Below, one piece after another: positions 1 to 10,956 of a stretch of 64,000 nt of DNA (positions are counted from its first letter, which is position 1; each line of letters starts with the position of its first letter). The notes under the pieces were generated by a model. The model saw nothing but the letters and a program-made list of their open reading frames with translations, ran no database searches and was not told the origin of the DNA. Origin of the DNA: Symbiodinium sp. CCMP2592. Taxonomy: Eukaryota > Sar > Dinophyceae > Suessiales > Symbiodiniaceae. Location: contig CAJNDT010004591.1 of NCBI GenBank assembly GCA_905221615.1, positions 484,001 to 548,000 of the forward strand, in the 5' to 3' direction. Made by a program: the position numbers and the translations under genes.

Positions 1-45
1 AGTCTGCCGTTAGAGTCTGCCGTTGGAACGTAGTGATGTACTTAG

Positions 46-169
46 CGTAGAGAAGCGTTCGAGACGGTAGAGCTTGTGGGTGCTGTCAGAGAGATTTTGG
101 AGCATAGCCTCTTCCAGCAGACGTATTATGGAAGCCTGAGTGATTACCACTATCATGATCCAGCCGCAA
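46..169 (+). CDS. Candidate internal exon, unknown protein
   Basis: An open frame starts after a TAG at 43 and reads FETVELVGAVREILEHSLF and onward to DPAA, with possible AG acceptors at 44-55 and a GT donor (AAG|GTTC) near 170. The residue mix is protein-like, but I do not recognise the family. Lack of homology keeps confidence low. Confidence 0.3.
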
Positions 170-773
170 GGTTCATGATTTGTATAGTATAAGCAGCCCT
201 AAGTTCCTATTCCAGCTATTCGGTCCCTATATTCGTCCAGGGGTACAGACCAGATAAGCTTCGACGCTCGTTACAGGATTTGTTCCAAGAGTTGCTGATC
301 CTGTGGGGCAAAGGGTTCATATTGAAGCTTGCAGGGTTTATGAGGCTTCTGGGGTTTCGAGGTTTTGGCTACAGGGCTAAGTTTAGCCGCGGAGTGCACT
401 AACATGCCGGTTTTTCTTTGACGTGAGAAGCCACCTGCTGGATTTGGGGGTAAAGGCTGCATGGAGTTGAGGAGAGGAACCTTCAAACCGTAAATTCTAA
501 ACCTCGGCGCAGGCTTACAGCACGAATCTTCCGCCCGCATCATTCCCGCCGTGTCGTTCTCAGAACCAGTCGCCCACTGCGTCAGGGAATAGATGTTAGG
601 AAAGCTGGCTGCTCTTAAGTATCCCAGTATTTCCAACCCTAAACCCCAAACCGGCCGGAAGAGTTTATGGTTTCCAGCGCTGCTCCCGGATTCACCCACC
701 GCCCGGATGGCCCAAGGATTTGGTGAACGAGCTGTGTTTTCTGTGCTATACTAAACCCTTGACCTCTTAGTAG

Positions 774-813
774 ACACTTGGATCCTAGTGGCATTCCTCA
801 TTCCTACTTGGAG
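774..813 (+). CDS. Candidate exon left of MITE A1
   Basis: Short open segment ending in SGIPHSYLE. The donor GAG|GTTCAT at 813/814 lies inside the terminal inverted repeat of MITE A1. It ends in phase 0 and joins in phase to 918-1117 if the MITE is removed as an intron. No family recognised. Confidence 0.35.
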
Positions 814-917
814 GTTCATAGGTAGTTATACGTGGGGTCATAAGTCCCCTGATATAGTTTTTACTTATAGTTGCCCTACTTCTAACTCCAGCTGCAGCTA
901 CCCATGCACCTCCAAAG
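805..917. mobile_element. MITE family A, copy A1 (possible introner)
   Basis: Left end TACTTGGAGGTTCATAGG is mirrored by right end CCCATGCACCTCCAAAG. The implied intron is 814-917 (104 nt): it begins GT within the left repeat and ends AG at the right repeat. Flanking frames are both in phase 0. Confidence 0.7.
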
Positions 918-1117
918 CAAGCCCTCAATTATCAATTCGACCGCTGGAACCAACATATCAGCCTTATAGCGTCGGAACCGGTTTTACCATTAAAGAAAGA
1001 CCTTTGGCTCTTGTTGGGGCGGCTTGATGTGGATCCGAATATGGCTTCTTCCAAAGCTGGTTTTGCTCTTGCTCGGCACTGCGGCCTCAACCCGAACTCC
1101 TTTGCCCGATACCCGAC
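918..1117 (+). CDS. Candidate exon right of MITE A1, unknown protein
   Basis: An open frame of about 66 codons reads QALNYQFDRWNQHISLIASE at its start and NPNSFARYP near its end, with a good donor GAC|GTGAGA at 1118. It is one of the longest protein-like exons in the first 10 kb and continues the frame of 774-813 across MITE A1. Family not recognised. Confidence 0.42.
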
Positions 1118-1412
1118 GTGAGAGCCACGAGTGCATGTGCCCGTGAGTATAATCAGTGTTTTCAATCGAAATGGCTCATTGTCGACCCTGCAATCTTAAC
1201 CCAAACCCTACATATCCCCATCCTGGGACACATCCTGCTTGCGACTCTCGTGATGCAGGGGATTTTTGTATAGAGGACCCCGCCAATCTACACGGACGCA
1301 TACAACGAAAGAGCCCATCATGAACTCACGAAGTTTCTAGCAGGAACCACACAGCTAGCATACATATAACCCACTTATAACTGCCCATGAACCTCCAAAT
1401 CGCCTCCATAAG

Positions 1413-1493
1413 AAACCCGCTGAATGTGCCCGAGGGCGGCTTCGACGAGCTCGAAATTCCCTCCCGTGCAGGCAATGCCTCTTCCATTCACCG
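1413..1493 (+). CDS. Candidate exon, unknown protein
   Basis: Reads NPLNVPEGGFDELEIPSRAG with codons mostly ending in C or G. A right-end fragment of MITE family A (to about 1398) and an AAG acceptor precede it. A GTATTAG donor and TTTAGGG-type repeat follow, which is the C-to-G repeat switch seen around verified exons. Confidence 0.42.
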
Positions 1494-2197
1494 GTATTAG
1501 TCGGTTTAGGGTTTAGGGCTATAGCTATAGCAGACCGGGCCCCCAAACCCTTTTCTAATTATTAAGACACCTATGTTACTACTTTGATTACGCTACTTGC
1601 TTATCCTGGTGACGATGACGGCGAGGATGACGATGCTGATGATGTTGATGACGATGAGTAGTATTGCTGTTGCTCTTGTCTGTCTGACAATCAGATTTTG
1701 TTGTTGCCATGGCTCCTGTTCTGACCTCCATGTTTTGTCGTTTCTATCATCAACCATATCTATTTAGATGGTAGGCTTTCTACGGCTGCAGGAGTCCATT
1801 GTACAGTTTCCGTGAAAGCTTTATCAGGGATGTGTAAGGGCGTTCTTTGTTTCATGAGGGTTTTCAGGGCTGTAGCCCGGATTGCATCACGGTCTCATGA
1901 GGTTTCACAACGGTTGCATGGCGTTTCTGAAGATAGTAGTAATATTAAGACTACTACTAACACTAATAGTAATATTAATACTAATACTATTGACATTCTA
2001 TCGGCCCCGGAGTCCCCAAGCTCTAAACCCTACACCCAACCCAGAGCAGGGATTTCAACGGCATGAAATCAACGAAGACTCCGGCTTCGTTTGAAGAAGC
2101 ATAGGCTTTGCAAAAGACACATGTGGAATCATGGGCTTCGGTCATTAAGGTGAAGCTCATTCGCATGCGAATGTGTGCATACATCCCACAATATGTG

Positions 2198-2243
<46 letters not shown>

Positions 2244-3412
2244 ATATGTGTGGATCTCTTTACTTTGGGCTTTCATGCTGTTATTGTTGTTCTGTCTGTT
2301 GCTCTTGCTTCCTTGGGATGTACTTCTTCAGCGAAGCAGTTATCCTTTGTGCGTGACTATCAGGATTTGATGGCTTCGCGCCGAAGGTTGAGGGTTCAGG
2401 CGTTGAGTTTGGGGTGACGCGATGCTTTCGGGCTGCTGTTTTAACTTGGAGCTGTGGTAGCCACGAGTATGAGCTGAAAAGATGGAGCAAGAGCTGTGCA
2501 CAGAGCCCCGTGCCCTATAGCCGAGAAAGTTTAACTATACTTCACTCACCTCCGCCCGCCTTCCGCAAACCCTAAAGTCCTGAAGCTTAAAACTCAAACC
2601 GCACGCCATGTCTGGGATCCTTGTAAATGTTTCATTGCGTGTAAGATTCGGAGTGATAGGCCGCGTTAATGCCCCATCAACGACTATACCGATTCGCGCT
2701 ATGAAACCTGCAAGCCCCAAATCCTAAACGTTACCTGGATCCTAACACTTTCAATTAAGGGGGCTCCTTGTTACAATTTCCTCAAGCCCTGAACCCCAAA
2801 CCCTAAACCGTAAGCCTTACATCCACACCCTACCCAAGGTCTCGAGCATCTTCGGACTTTAGTTAGTTGTAGGGCGGGGCCCGGTGTGAAGCATGTACAC
2901 TAGTACAGGATAGAGTAGAATATTATTGCATAGTTGAGCATACATATATGTACAAGTATCGTATACCATAGTATTATATTGTAGCATAAGGACAGTATAA
3001 TAAGTATGGTAGCCTTCAGGGCGTAGGGGTTACGGCTACAACGCCTGCCTAGACCTGTATACCCTAAATCAAGTACGCATACTGAAGGACCAAAAAGGCC
3101 TTTGCTCAGGCTATCTTTGACCGGGTCCTGGTGGGGTTTACGGTTACAGGGTCGGAGGGTTTAGGGTCTAACATTGGGGCCTCAATAATTACCTATACTA
3201 TTTTGGAGGTTCCTTCTCGTAATTATAGTATAATGGGCCCCAAAGCCATAGTCTAACTATTAAGGCCTCTATATTAAGGCGTTTAGCGACCCTAGGGATC
3301 AAAATAGCCCAAAAGCCTTATACTGTATGATCTTCGGGCCCAAAAGCCTTAATATATGAGTCCTTACATCCCCAGGGTTAAGGGCATTTAAAGCAGGTGC
3401 AGGCCATCCCTG
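1494..3412. other. Stretch without a convincing gene
   Basis: Holds a trinucleotide-rich patch (1600-1680), a short GTAATATTAAGA-like simple region (1935-1995), the TA microsatellite at 2204-2235, CCCTAAA-type fragments (2022-2045, 2570, 2785) and family D MITE sequence at 3170-3290. Short open segments at 2290-2400 and 2460-2560 are possible exons but have no decisive support. Confidence 0.5.
2204..2235. repeat. (TA)n microsatellite
   Basis: Uninterrupted TA dinucleotides, flanked by TATG-rich sequence. Confidence 0.95.
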
Positions 3413-3468
3413 GCGGCCGACGTCGCGCGAACTGGCCGGACGGGTTCTCACCGAACGATGCATGGCTG
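3413..3468 (+). CDS. Candidate exon, unknown protein
   Basis: GTGCAG|GCC acceptor (AG followed by G) opens the frame AIPGGRRRANWPDGFSPNDA with very GC-rich third positions. CCCTAAA-type sequence lies upstream and a long TTTAGGG tract starts directly downstream. The donor is probably GC (ATG|GCTGAG) or GA; the exact end is uncertain. Confidence 0.42.
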
Positions 3469-3470
3469 AG

Positions 3471-3620
3471 ATTTAGGGCTTGGGGGTTTAGGGTTTAGGG
3501 CTTAGGGTTTGGGCTTAGGGTTTAGGGCTTCGGGTTTGGGTTTAGGGTTTGGGTTTAGGGTTTGGGTTTAGGGTTTAGGGTTTGGGGTTTAGGGTTTGGG
3601 GTTTAGGGTTTAGGGCTTGA
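3471..3620. repeat. TTTAGGG telomere-like tract, degenerate
   Basis: Runs of TTTAGGG, TTTGGGG and GTTTAGGGC variants. It is interspersed rather than terminal, since the window continues on both sides. Confidence 0.85.
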
Positions 3621-3818
3621 GCAAATGTCACTCCAGCCTGGAGGCCTCAAACCCCTAAGACCTCTGAACCCTCAAACCCCGAAGACCGCCTATACAGTAA
3701 TGGGCTTCTGGCTGGGGATTTCGGGGATGATGTTGCTTTTGGGGGGGTAGTAGGTGGGGCCGCTCTTCAGAGTCACACTTTGGGTGAGGGTTTGGGGTGT
3801 AGAAGAACGACGAAGCCC

Positions 3819-3823
<5 letters not shown>

Positions 3824-3878
<55 letters not shown>
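3824..3878. repeat. (TC)n microsatellite
   Basis: About 27 TC dinucleotides without interruption. Confidence 0.97.
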
Positions 3879-3882
<4 letters not shown>

Positions 3883-3929
3883 GAGATCGGAGATTTAAGG
3901 GTAGCAAGAAGTTTTAGCGTCTAGGGCAG

Positions 3930-3980
3930 GAGGTTTCCGAGATAGCAGCTCGAATCCAACATTCGGATACCGTCAGAACG
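3930..3980 (+). CDS. Candidate small exon
   Basis: GGGCAG|GAG acceptor and ACG|GTGAGG donor enclose 17 codons, EVSEIAARIQHSDTVRT. Both splice sites fit well, but the short length and lack of homology keep this tentative. A second open segment follows from 4017 (hydrophobic FAIACSAIWAALYIRLL at its end). Confidence 0.35.
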
Positions 3981-4242
3981 GTGAGGGTAAAGCCTCTCGG
4001 TATACGAGGACTGTAGAGACGCCGTCCTGCGAATGACCTTTTTGACGTCAGGCACCCCGCGACCAAAGCACCCATCCCAAAAGCCAGCCTGGAGCCAGCT
4101 GTCATCATATCGAGCCCCCAGTTGTTTGCAATCGCTTGTTCTGCGATATGGGCAGCTCTCTATATTAGGCTCCTGTTTGGGGTTCACTTTTTCGTACCGG
4201 TGCCGTAGTAATTTGAAGGACCTAGAAAAAACCCAAATTTAG

Positions 4243-4372
4243 AATTTAGAGAATACTCATATATAGAATATATACCCCGAAACCCTATTCTAGCTGTTAA
4301 GGCCCTAAACTAAATTTAGAGAATACTCATATATAGAATATATACCCCGAAACCCTATTCTAGCTGTTAAGG
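4243..4372. repeat. Tandem 60-bp repeat, period 70
   Basis: Two apparently identical 60-bp copies (4243-4302 and 4313-4372), each starting AATTTAGAGAATACTCATAT and ending in the family-D-like TAGCTGTTAAGG. Confidence 0.85.
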
Positions 4373-4548
4373 AACCTTTAACAGCTGACACAGGTGGGCT
4401 GGGGTCGCAGTAAGTTGAATCTTCCTGAAAGCGCCTGAATCCGAGCACACGATCCCGGCCAGCGCCGAGTCCCCAAATCGGTTTAGCGTTTAGGGTGTTC
4501 CAAGGGGATAAGACTAAAACTCAAAGAACACGCCCTGCGAGCAGCAAG

Positions 4549-4651
4549 GAAAAGGTCCATGTGCATCGCGAGGTGGCTAGACGTGATTTCATGGTTGTCG
4601 AGAGGAATCAGGGATTGGCTAGGTCGAGGTGTGCGGTGCAGGAGCTGGAAG
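4549..4651 (+). CDS. Candidate exon, unknown protein
   Basis: CAAG|GAA acceptor and GAAG|GTTTCA donor bound a charged frame, EKVHVHREVARRDFMVVE at the start and RCAVQELE at the end. Helical and polar in character; family not recognised. Confidence 0.4.
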
Positions 4652-5372
4652 GTTTCAGAATCATCGCAGTGTACACAGCCTTAAAAGCCTAAACCTGTAC
4701 TTTCAGGCTGTAGGTTTTGGGAGTTGGGTGTTGCACTTGGGGCGTCGGTCTCGGTGGAGACTCGGATTTGGGGGTTTCATTCTGGGATTTGGGATCCGAT
4801 CCCCAGCCCCAACCAGTTATGTATCACCTACGCCCCTATATCCTTAGACGCAAACCGGATCCCCAAATTGAGTGGAGTTGCACTGTGTGACCGACCTCGG
4901 CTTTGCAGTGAGCCTCCCTCAGTCCATCCTGTGTCGGTGTATGGTTCTGGGTTTAGGGTAGCTCGTGTTCAAGCTTGTGAGTGTAGCACTTCGGGTTATT
5001 GCTAGGCTTTGGGGCTTTCGGGACATGAACGACTCCAGACCTCGCGCCGCAAGACCAGTGATCGTTTGCTGATAGTCCCCACAACAAGCCCCTGAAGTCA
5101 CTTGACACCGTTAGCAAACTCCTAGACTCCTAGACCGGACCTCGTACTTGTTGAGATGCCCTTAAACCCGTACGAAACTCATGGGAGGCCAAAAGGGGTT
5201 TGAGCCTATGGGGGTTTAGTAGGGATCAGGGCTCCCATAGATTATGTTAATAGGGTTCATGCTGAGGAATCCCTACCCCAAGAATCTTAACCCCCCCTTC
5301 TGGCCTCCCATCATCCTAGACCGGAGCTCGTATTTGTTGAGATGCCCCTAAACCCGTACGAAACCCTAACAG

Positions 5373-5456
5373 GTGACTGGGAGCAGCGTCCGATATCGAA
5401 ACATCTGGACCGAGTTCGCCTACAAAGACGAGGAGAGCCCGAAGCAGCGGGAAACG
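5373..5456 (+). CDS. Candidate exon, unknown protein
   Basis: CTAACAG|GTG acceptor and ACG|GTCTTA donor enclose exactly 28 codons beginning VTGSSVRYRNIWTEFAYKDE. CCCTAAA-type sequence precedes it and TTTAGGG-type repeat follows, the context of the verified exons. Function unknown. Confidence 0.48.
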
Positions 5457-5560
5457 GTCTTATTTGGGTTTACGATTTAGGGTTTAGGGCTGCTTCTGGA
5501 GGATGGACAGAAGGCTTCTGACCAGGAGAAGAATGGGATGTATATGTATATATGTGTATA

Positions 5561-5566
<6 letters not shown>

Positions 5567-5592
<26 letters not shown>
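5567..5592. repeat. (AT)n microsatellite
   Basis: AT dinucleotide run in a wider ATATGT-rich patch (5537-5595). Confidence 0.9.
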
Positions 5593-5597
<5 letters not shown>

Positions 5598-5854
5598 AAG
5601 GTTTCTAAGGGGCATCGGGAAGTTAGGCGAGAGGGTGGAGCTGTTCGTATTTCCTGCAGGGGCGATCGTATGGTTGGCGTTGACTTAATATAGGATAATG
5701 ACCAACACTTACATTATAATGGGCCCCAACACCCTATTCCAACTATTAAGGTCCCGGTATTATTCTGGATGAGGGTCCACCAGGGTTCTGAAGTTGTGCC
5801 AGACATGTCCACGCCTCCTACGGCATCAGAACGCCTGTCCCCATACACCCCACC

Positions 5855-5975
5855 TACTTGGAGGCTCATGGGACCTAGTAAGTAAGGTTACAAGTACCTT
5901 AATTGGGGTTATAAGTACTTATAAGTTTAGTTGCCTTAATTGTAACCCTAGTTACTAAGTCTCATGATCTTTTAA
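5855..5975. mobile_element. MITE family B, copy B1
   Basis: Left CTACTTGGAGGCTCATGGGA and right TCTCATGATCTTTTAAATAA are imperfect inverted repeats around an AT-rich core. Related to family A at the outer tip. Confidence 0.7.
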
Positions 5976-6059
5976 ATAAGCCCGAGTCTCCCGAATCTGA
6001 ATGGCAGAAGGTTGGTTACAAGCCCTTAAGGCAGAAACCCCGAAGCGTCCCAACCATAT

Positions 6060-6162
6060 GGGAGTTTCCGAAAATTAGGTGTACCTTATTTCGGGGTCCT
6101 TATAATAAGGATCCTACTGTTTAAGGTACTATATAATGGTCCCCTAATTCTCGGAAACTCCC
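6060..6162. mobile_element. MITE family C, copy C1, with ATAT target duplication
   Basis: Inverted repeats GGGAGTTTCCGAAAATTAGG and its complement bound about 103 bp. ATAT is present immediately left (6056-6059) and right (6163-6166), consistent with a 4-bp target-site duplication. Confidence 0.85.
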
Positions 6163-6876
6163 ATATCCCCTACACCACTTGGCCGGAGCCAAAGGTCTCG
6201 AGCCGGCCGAAGCCAATCAAACAAGGTATGAAAGCTTTAAACTCTACCTGAAGCCTATAAACCCTACCTTTTCAGGGCTCCTTACATTTTAGTAGCTTTA
6301 ACAATGGTGACACTGAAATGAAACTCAAAAGAATCTCGATCCGACTGTTCATGCAATCATGACATAACCCACCGTTAGCCCACTTGGTGTTTCGGGACCC
6401 GACCCTACCCCCGTTCCTGAAAATGAAGGCAAGCAGCATGAGCCTTACTTCGAGGACAACTGAAACAGGAGCCCGAATATTAAGAGCACCCTTGAAACCC
6501 TTCTAAAAGACCGCCATCGATCTCTTGTAACACCCTCCACCGCCACCACCACCACCACCACCACCACAACCACTACCACTACCACCGCCGCCACATGGCT
6601 GCAGCAGGAGGAGGCCCTCCGTGACTCAAGTGAGTTCTACCGCCCCTTGACTACAGGGTTCTTCAGGGTTTGCGGGATAAGAGTTTTCGGGTGTAGAGTT
6701 ACCTTTCCTAGGCTCAGGTGTCGGACCTATGTTTTTTTTTCTGGTGGTTTACTGCTTCCACCGGAAACCCTAAACCCTATCAACCCTAAACCTGTGAACC
6801 TGACCCCAAGCCCGACACCTTAGACCCACTGTGGTTTGGTCCTGAATTTGTGTGTAAACCAAAACCAAACACCTAG

Positions 6877-6963
6877 GTGATCTTCAATACCTGCAGCTGG
6901 AGCCGCACGAGTACAAAGACGGCTACACAGCGCGACTCGTCGAAGCGAGCTCAGTGTTTGAAG
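6877..6963 (+). CDS. Candidate exon, unknown protein
   Basis: CCTAG|GTG acceptor and GAAG|GTTCCG donor enclose a frame reading DLQYLQLEPHEYKDGYTARL then VEASSVFE. Directly upstream (6765-6800) is CCCTAAA-type repeat. Family not recognised. Confidence 0.42.
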
Positions 6964-7893
6964 GTTCCGAGTTGTCTGGCCTGTTGGGTTTCTAGAAACC
7001 GGACCATGAAACTTCATACCCAATACAGCAAAATTCGCGGTAGTGAGTGTATATAGGCCTTCTGATGAATGTGTTCATTCTGTACTTCTGGGAATGCTTT
7101 CAACGAACGCCTAGCTTTCAGTAGCTCCATGTCGCAACACAACTACATGCGAGAAGGAGGACGTCGTGCAGAGGCAGATTCTTCCTTTTGGTTTCAACCA
7201 CCCTAAACCCTAAACCATCGGTCAGCGTACGCGGACTTGCATATACATTTATGTGTGTGTGTGTGTGTGTGTGTGTCCAACCCTGTTACCAAGCGACGCG
7301 CTGTTTCGATGTCGCTGACGCGATGTCAGCAAAGCAGGGGGCCCAAGAATCTGCGAGTGTCTGTTCTGGCCAACGAAGACTAGACACCGCAGAGGTGCAA
7401 ACGTACGCGCATGCTGCTCGCTCATGCATCCCCGCGGGGATAGCTTGGGGACCCCCGCAAATTAACGGCCCCTGTGCCAAGATCAGCTAGCCGCCCCCTG
7501 TGCAAAAGATCAGCTAACAGTCGTTGAGCCTTGAGTCCTGTGGCCCCGGACCCTCCGGTTACCGCACATACAGCTTGGCTCTACCCAGATGTCCAGACCA
7601 ACATGGTTGGAGGCTGCGCAAAAATGCACCCGTGTGTGTGTTTTACGCATATATTATGTCTTTCGACGTGACTTACATCCCCTACTTTGAATCTCAAGAC
7701 GGGCGCGTTACCTAGTTGGCGTGAGTCTGGTTCCGGTCGGGCTTTTAGGCCGGCGCTGAGCCTCTTTCGGCCTCACCCCACATCCACACTGTAGGAGCGT
7801 GGCTGATTAACAACATGCTTGCTTAGGGCTCAATATTGTCATAAGCTGTTGTTATAGTATAACATACCGGAAAACCTAGTTAAAATCTTTCAG
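6964..7893. other. Stretch without a convincing gene
   Basis: Contains a CCCTAAA patch at 7198-7215, the TG microsatellite at 7252-7276, and two open frames (7264-7490 and 7524-7715) that end in stops without clear splice context. They could be exons but nothing decides it. Confidence 0.4.
7252..7276. repeat. (TG)n microsatellite
   Basis: Uninterrupted TG run. Confidence 0.95.
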
Positions 7894-8026
7894 ACCGCTA
7901 GATGACGCCAACGACCTTGTCAGCCGTAAGCCCGCAACCTCACGAGGCCAGGACTTTGTCATTTCCCTTAACGGCCCTGAAGGTTCGATTCGCCAAGCCC
8001 CCACAGTTTCAGAGCGACGCCGCAGG
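7894..8026 (+). CDS. Candidate exon, unknown protein
   Basis: CTTTCAG acceptor opens DDANDLVSRKPATSRGQDFV and continues to SIRQAPTVSERRRR, ending at AGG|GTTTGT. Codons are balanced and the segment is hydrophilic. No family recognised. Confidence 0.42.
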
Positions 8027-8353
8027 GTTTGTTCCCAAATGGGAGCAGTGCATTCGTTCCTTATATTCAAGATAATTTAGGAGCTTTGAATATGCTGTAA
8101 TTCCTATAAGGGGTCCTAAGAAAGTAGTTGAAGGCCCTGTATCTGTTAGGTTTCTAATCAGGGGTCCGGTTCTATGAAACGTTGAGATTCCACTCCAAGG
8201 TACTGGCGCCGTCATGGTTTCTTGGCATCCCATGTGAAACCAAGTTTGGTGCCGTCCGTACGTAAACTCAGCACACGGTTCAGAATTCAGGAGCCATGAA
8301 GCCATGAACCTTAGACCCTGGCCGCCGAGATGCTTTAAGTCGGATAGGCTTAG

Positions 8354-8450
8354 GGTTGTGGATGAAACACACCTCTGTGTTGCAACATCGCGCGTTCAAA
8401 GCCCGCTGAATTTCTTTGTCCGACAGACGCAGGCCCGAAATTCTGCCACA
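8354..8450 (+). CDS. Candidate exon, unknown protein
   Basis: Acceptor TTAG|GG and donor ACA|GTAATG enclose VVDETHLCVATSRVQSPLNF and FVRQTQARNSAT. The SPLNFFVR string is faintly reminiscent of a Tudor domain, but this is too short to call. Confidence 0.4.
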
Positions 8451-8681
8451 GTAATGAACAATTAGAAGACGGGGTTTGGGGTATACTAGATTATACTCTT
8501 GTTAAGGACCGCTCCGGAATAGTATTACTATATATTGTTTCTGACACTCGATTCTACACTTCGGACGCAAGCCGTTGTTTGAGGCGCTCCGGTTCAGAAT
8601 GTCCAGTTCAAAATCTTAAACGTCCCGGAACCCCAAACCTTAAATCCTGAACCGTTAAACCCTAAACCCTAACGCGCTCAG

Positions 8682-8951
8682 GGCTCCCCAATCCTCGACA
8701 CCGAAAGACGCCAACCACATCTGCCCCTTATCATTGACCGTTTGAAGCCCCACAAGGATTGTCCTTGCAGCTTGCATGTGGGGGAGGTACTTACCAAAAA
8801 AAGCTGCAGCACCAATTTTGTGATTCAGACACCGTGTTTCTTCGTGACGATGCAACTATTTAGGATCCCTTGTCGAGGTCTCGCGGAGTTTGAGCTGAAG
8901 CGGCTCTACCACAAATATAGGATTGAGCAGCTGAAGAAGCGCCAGTTGTAG
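8682..8951 (+). CDS. Candidate terminal exon, 89 residues plus stop
   Basis: CTCAG|GGC acceptor directly after CCCTAAA-type repeat opens an uninterrupted 90-codon frame to a TAG at 8949-8951. It contains a Cys-containing middle (HKDCPCSLHVGEVL) and a basic helical C-terminus, ELKRLYHKYRIEQLKKRQL. G-type repeat follows at 9008. Probably the 3' end of a + strand gene whose earlier exons may include those at 5.4-8.5 kb; function unknown. Confidence 0.5.
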   Translation, partial: GSPILDTERRQPHLPLIIDRLKPHKDCPCSLHVGEVLTKKSCSTNFVIQTPCFFVTMQLFRIPCRGLAEFELKRLYHKYRIEQLKKRQL

Positions 8952-9536
8952 AGCTCTCTCGGAGTCGATGCGCGACTGGACTTCCTCACACAACGTTTGT
9001 ACGGCCGTTTAGGGGGGGTAGAGGGGTAGGGGACCATATTTCCTTAGATAGGCCTTATTGGGTCCTTATTATGGGCATTAAGGCCCCCTACCCCCCCCCC
9101 ACCCCTTAAGGGTCCCTTTGAAACGTGATCGGGGAGGATGAGGTCCTTGTCTTCGGTAGAGTACTGCGACAGATGTGAGGTCGTCTTCAGCTTCAAGGCG
9201 ATACTATAGGGTTTAGGGTTTAGGGTTATCAAACGGCTGGTAAGGTCTGTCAAGCTTAGATAGAATACCACAGGACTCCGGCAGGAAATTGGCGCATCGC
9301 GATGTTTTACTCTGCGCCCTGGAATCGGGCAGCACCGGAAAACTCCGGAATGCCTGTATGTGCTCTGAAAACCCCAAGCCCCAAACCCTTTTCAACGCTG
9401 CACCGCAAGCACGCTAAAACTAAGCCCTAAACCTAAACCTCGCTATGAGCCCTAAACCAATAAACCCATCAATACTCTTAACACTACACCCATAGTCCCC
9501 TAAAGCCCTCAACACCTTAAACCCTAGACTCGTCAG

Positions 9537-9645
9537 CCACGGACTCTCGAATTCCAGAGCAGGAAGCTCGAAGATCAATCGTTGCGGCAGTCACAAAAAG
9601 AGTATTCGGAGAGGGAGTTCGAAGTCCCGGATTGAATTCTTTGAT
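9537..9645 (+). CDS. Candidate exon, unknown protein
   Basis: After a CCCTAAA tract, CGTCAG opens a frame reading DSRIPEQEARRSIVAAVTKR and VFGEGVRSPGLNSLM. It runs into TTTAGGG repeat at 9649. The donor would be GA (TTGAT|GAAGTT) and is uncertain. A second open frame (TLEFQSRKLEDQSLRQSQKE) overlaps. Confidence 0.4.
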
Positions 9646-9914
9646 GAAGTTTAGGGTCTAAGGTCTGGGGTTTATGCATCCGTGTTTTGGCGTAAGTTTC
9701 CTGGGGGGGGGGACGCCAAAGATCCACTCATCAGCGACGACAGGAGAGTCAATCGGGTTGAGAAGGCCAGGTCCCCCGAAAAACCAACTTGAAACCCTAC
9801 CTTAACCCTGAATAACCTACCTCTTTTAGGGCTCCCTATAATAATGATTTCCTTATATAAGTCCTTAAAGAAGTAGACTCTTCATGGTCTCCCCAGGCCG
9901 TGAACAGAAGTTGG

Positions 9915-10007
9915 GATACACTTTAATTTACATTTTTTGGGATAATATTACCCACTCTAAAACTGAAAGTGTACACATTTTGGGGCTAATGAACTCAGCA
10001 ACTAAGC
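9915..10007. repeat. Family H dispersed repeat, copy H1
   Basis: Shares GAAAGTGTACAC and the block ATGAACTCAGCAACTAAGCT with 12818-12912. Confidence 0.75.
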
Positions 10008-10088
10008 TATAGGGTTCGAAACTCCAGACTTCTGCACTCAGAAGGGCCTTAAGGCACGCAGTCTCGATACTTCGCGGGGTTTAGGCTG

Positions 10089-10203
10089 TACTTAAAGGAT
10101 CATGGGACTTAGTAACTAGCGCTATAGTTAGGGTAACTATACTTATAACCCCAATTAGGGTACTTATAACCTTACTTACTAAGTCCCATGATCCTCCAAG
10201 TAG
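10089..10203. mobile_element. MITE family B, copy B2
   Basis: Left GGATCATGGGACTTAGTAAC pairs with right TTACTAAGTCCCATGATCCT. The right tip CCTCCAAGTAG supplies an AG directly before the open frame at 10204. Confidence 0.8.
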
Positions 10204-10413
10204 GGTGCACCCTGATCGGACCACGATGCAGGAGGCGCTGTGCCAAACTGGCGACCGTCTGGGGCTCGACTTCTTAAGGCTCAAACAGGAAGTTTTGGTT
10301 GCCGCGAATCCTTGTAGCCCCACCGAAAGGCTCCATGATACTATTCTTTGGGCCTCAAAGCCCGTTTTGCTAGGAACTCCTTCAATTAAGCCGACAGTAT
10401 ACTGCAATACCTA
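10204..10413 (+). CDS. Candidate terminal exon after MITE B2
   Basis: The frame opens at GTAG|G at the MITE border and runs to a TAG at 10411-10413. It reads HPDRTTMQEALCQTGDRLGL then DFLRLKQEVLVAANPCSPTE. Protein-like, but unidentified. Confidence 0.35.
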
Positions 10414-10808
10414 GGGTGCTCGGAGCCCGTCAGCCAAGCCCATGCCCTTGGAGGTGTTAGGGAACCCCCCCAAAAACCCACAGGGCCCTAATTCTGCTAA
10501 AACCCTCAACCCTATAAACCCTATAAACCCCAAACCAAAACCAACCTGAAACCCCGTGAATACAGAAAACCCTCACAACAACCAAGACAGACCGAGACTC
10601 CAAGAGCTCCCCTAAACCCTAAACCCCTAATACCATGAGCCCGGAAGACCAAGCCTGATAAGCCATCTTGGGCTCCAGGGTAGGGTTTAGGGGTTTAGGC
10701 TTTAAGGGTTTAGGGTTTAGATGTTTAGCGGTCTAGGGTTTATAAGTTTTTAGGGTTTAGGGTTCAGGGGGTTTAGGGTTTCATTGTAACTTATCGTCTC
10801 CTCTGCAG

Positions 10809-10860
10809 TGCCGCATGTTTGGTGTACCAAGCTTTGCAGCTAGGACCGCATCATACTGCT
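10809..10860 (+). CDS. Candidate exon left of MITE K1
   Basis: CTCTGCAG acceptor, then ACLVYQALQLGPHHTA ending exactly at the MITE border in phase 0. Together with 10957-11025 it forms one continuous frame when MITE K1 is removed. Confidence 0.48.
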
Positions 10861-10956
10861 GATGGACAAAATCCTGCATCACCCATTATAAGGAATATAC
10901 CATAGTTCCCATAGTGTAGAGTCCTTAGGGTCATGCAGGATTTTGTCCATCAACAG
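10861..10956. mobile_element. MITE family K, copy K1 (probable introner, GA-AG)
   Basis: Perfect 18-bp inverted repeat GATGGACAAAATCCTGCA with its complement at the other end. Taken as a 96-nt intron it begins GA and ends CAACAG, and both flanking frames are in phase 0. Confidence 0.75.

Noticed and set aside
3471..3620. Chromosome end
   Set aside because: TTTAGGG repeats are degenerate, occur in both orientations across the window and are followed by more sequence, so they are interstitial.
8354..8450. Possible Tudor domain exon (SPLNFFVR)
   Set aside because: The match is a few residues only; listed as an unknown exon instead.
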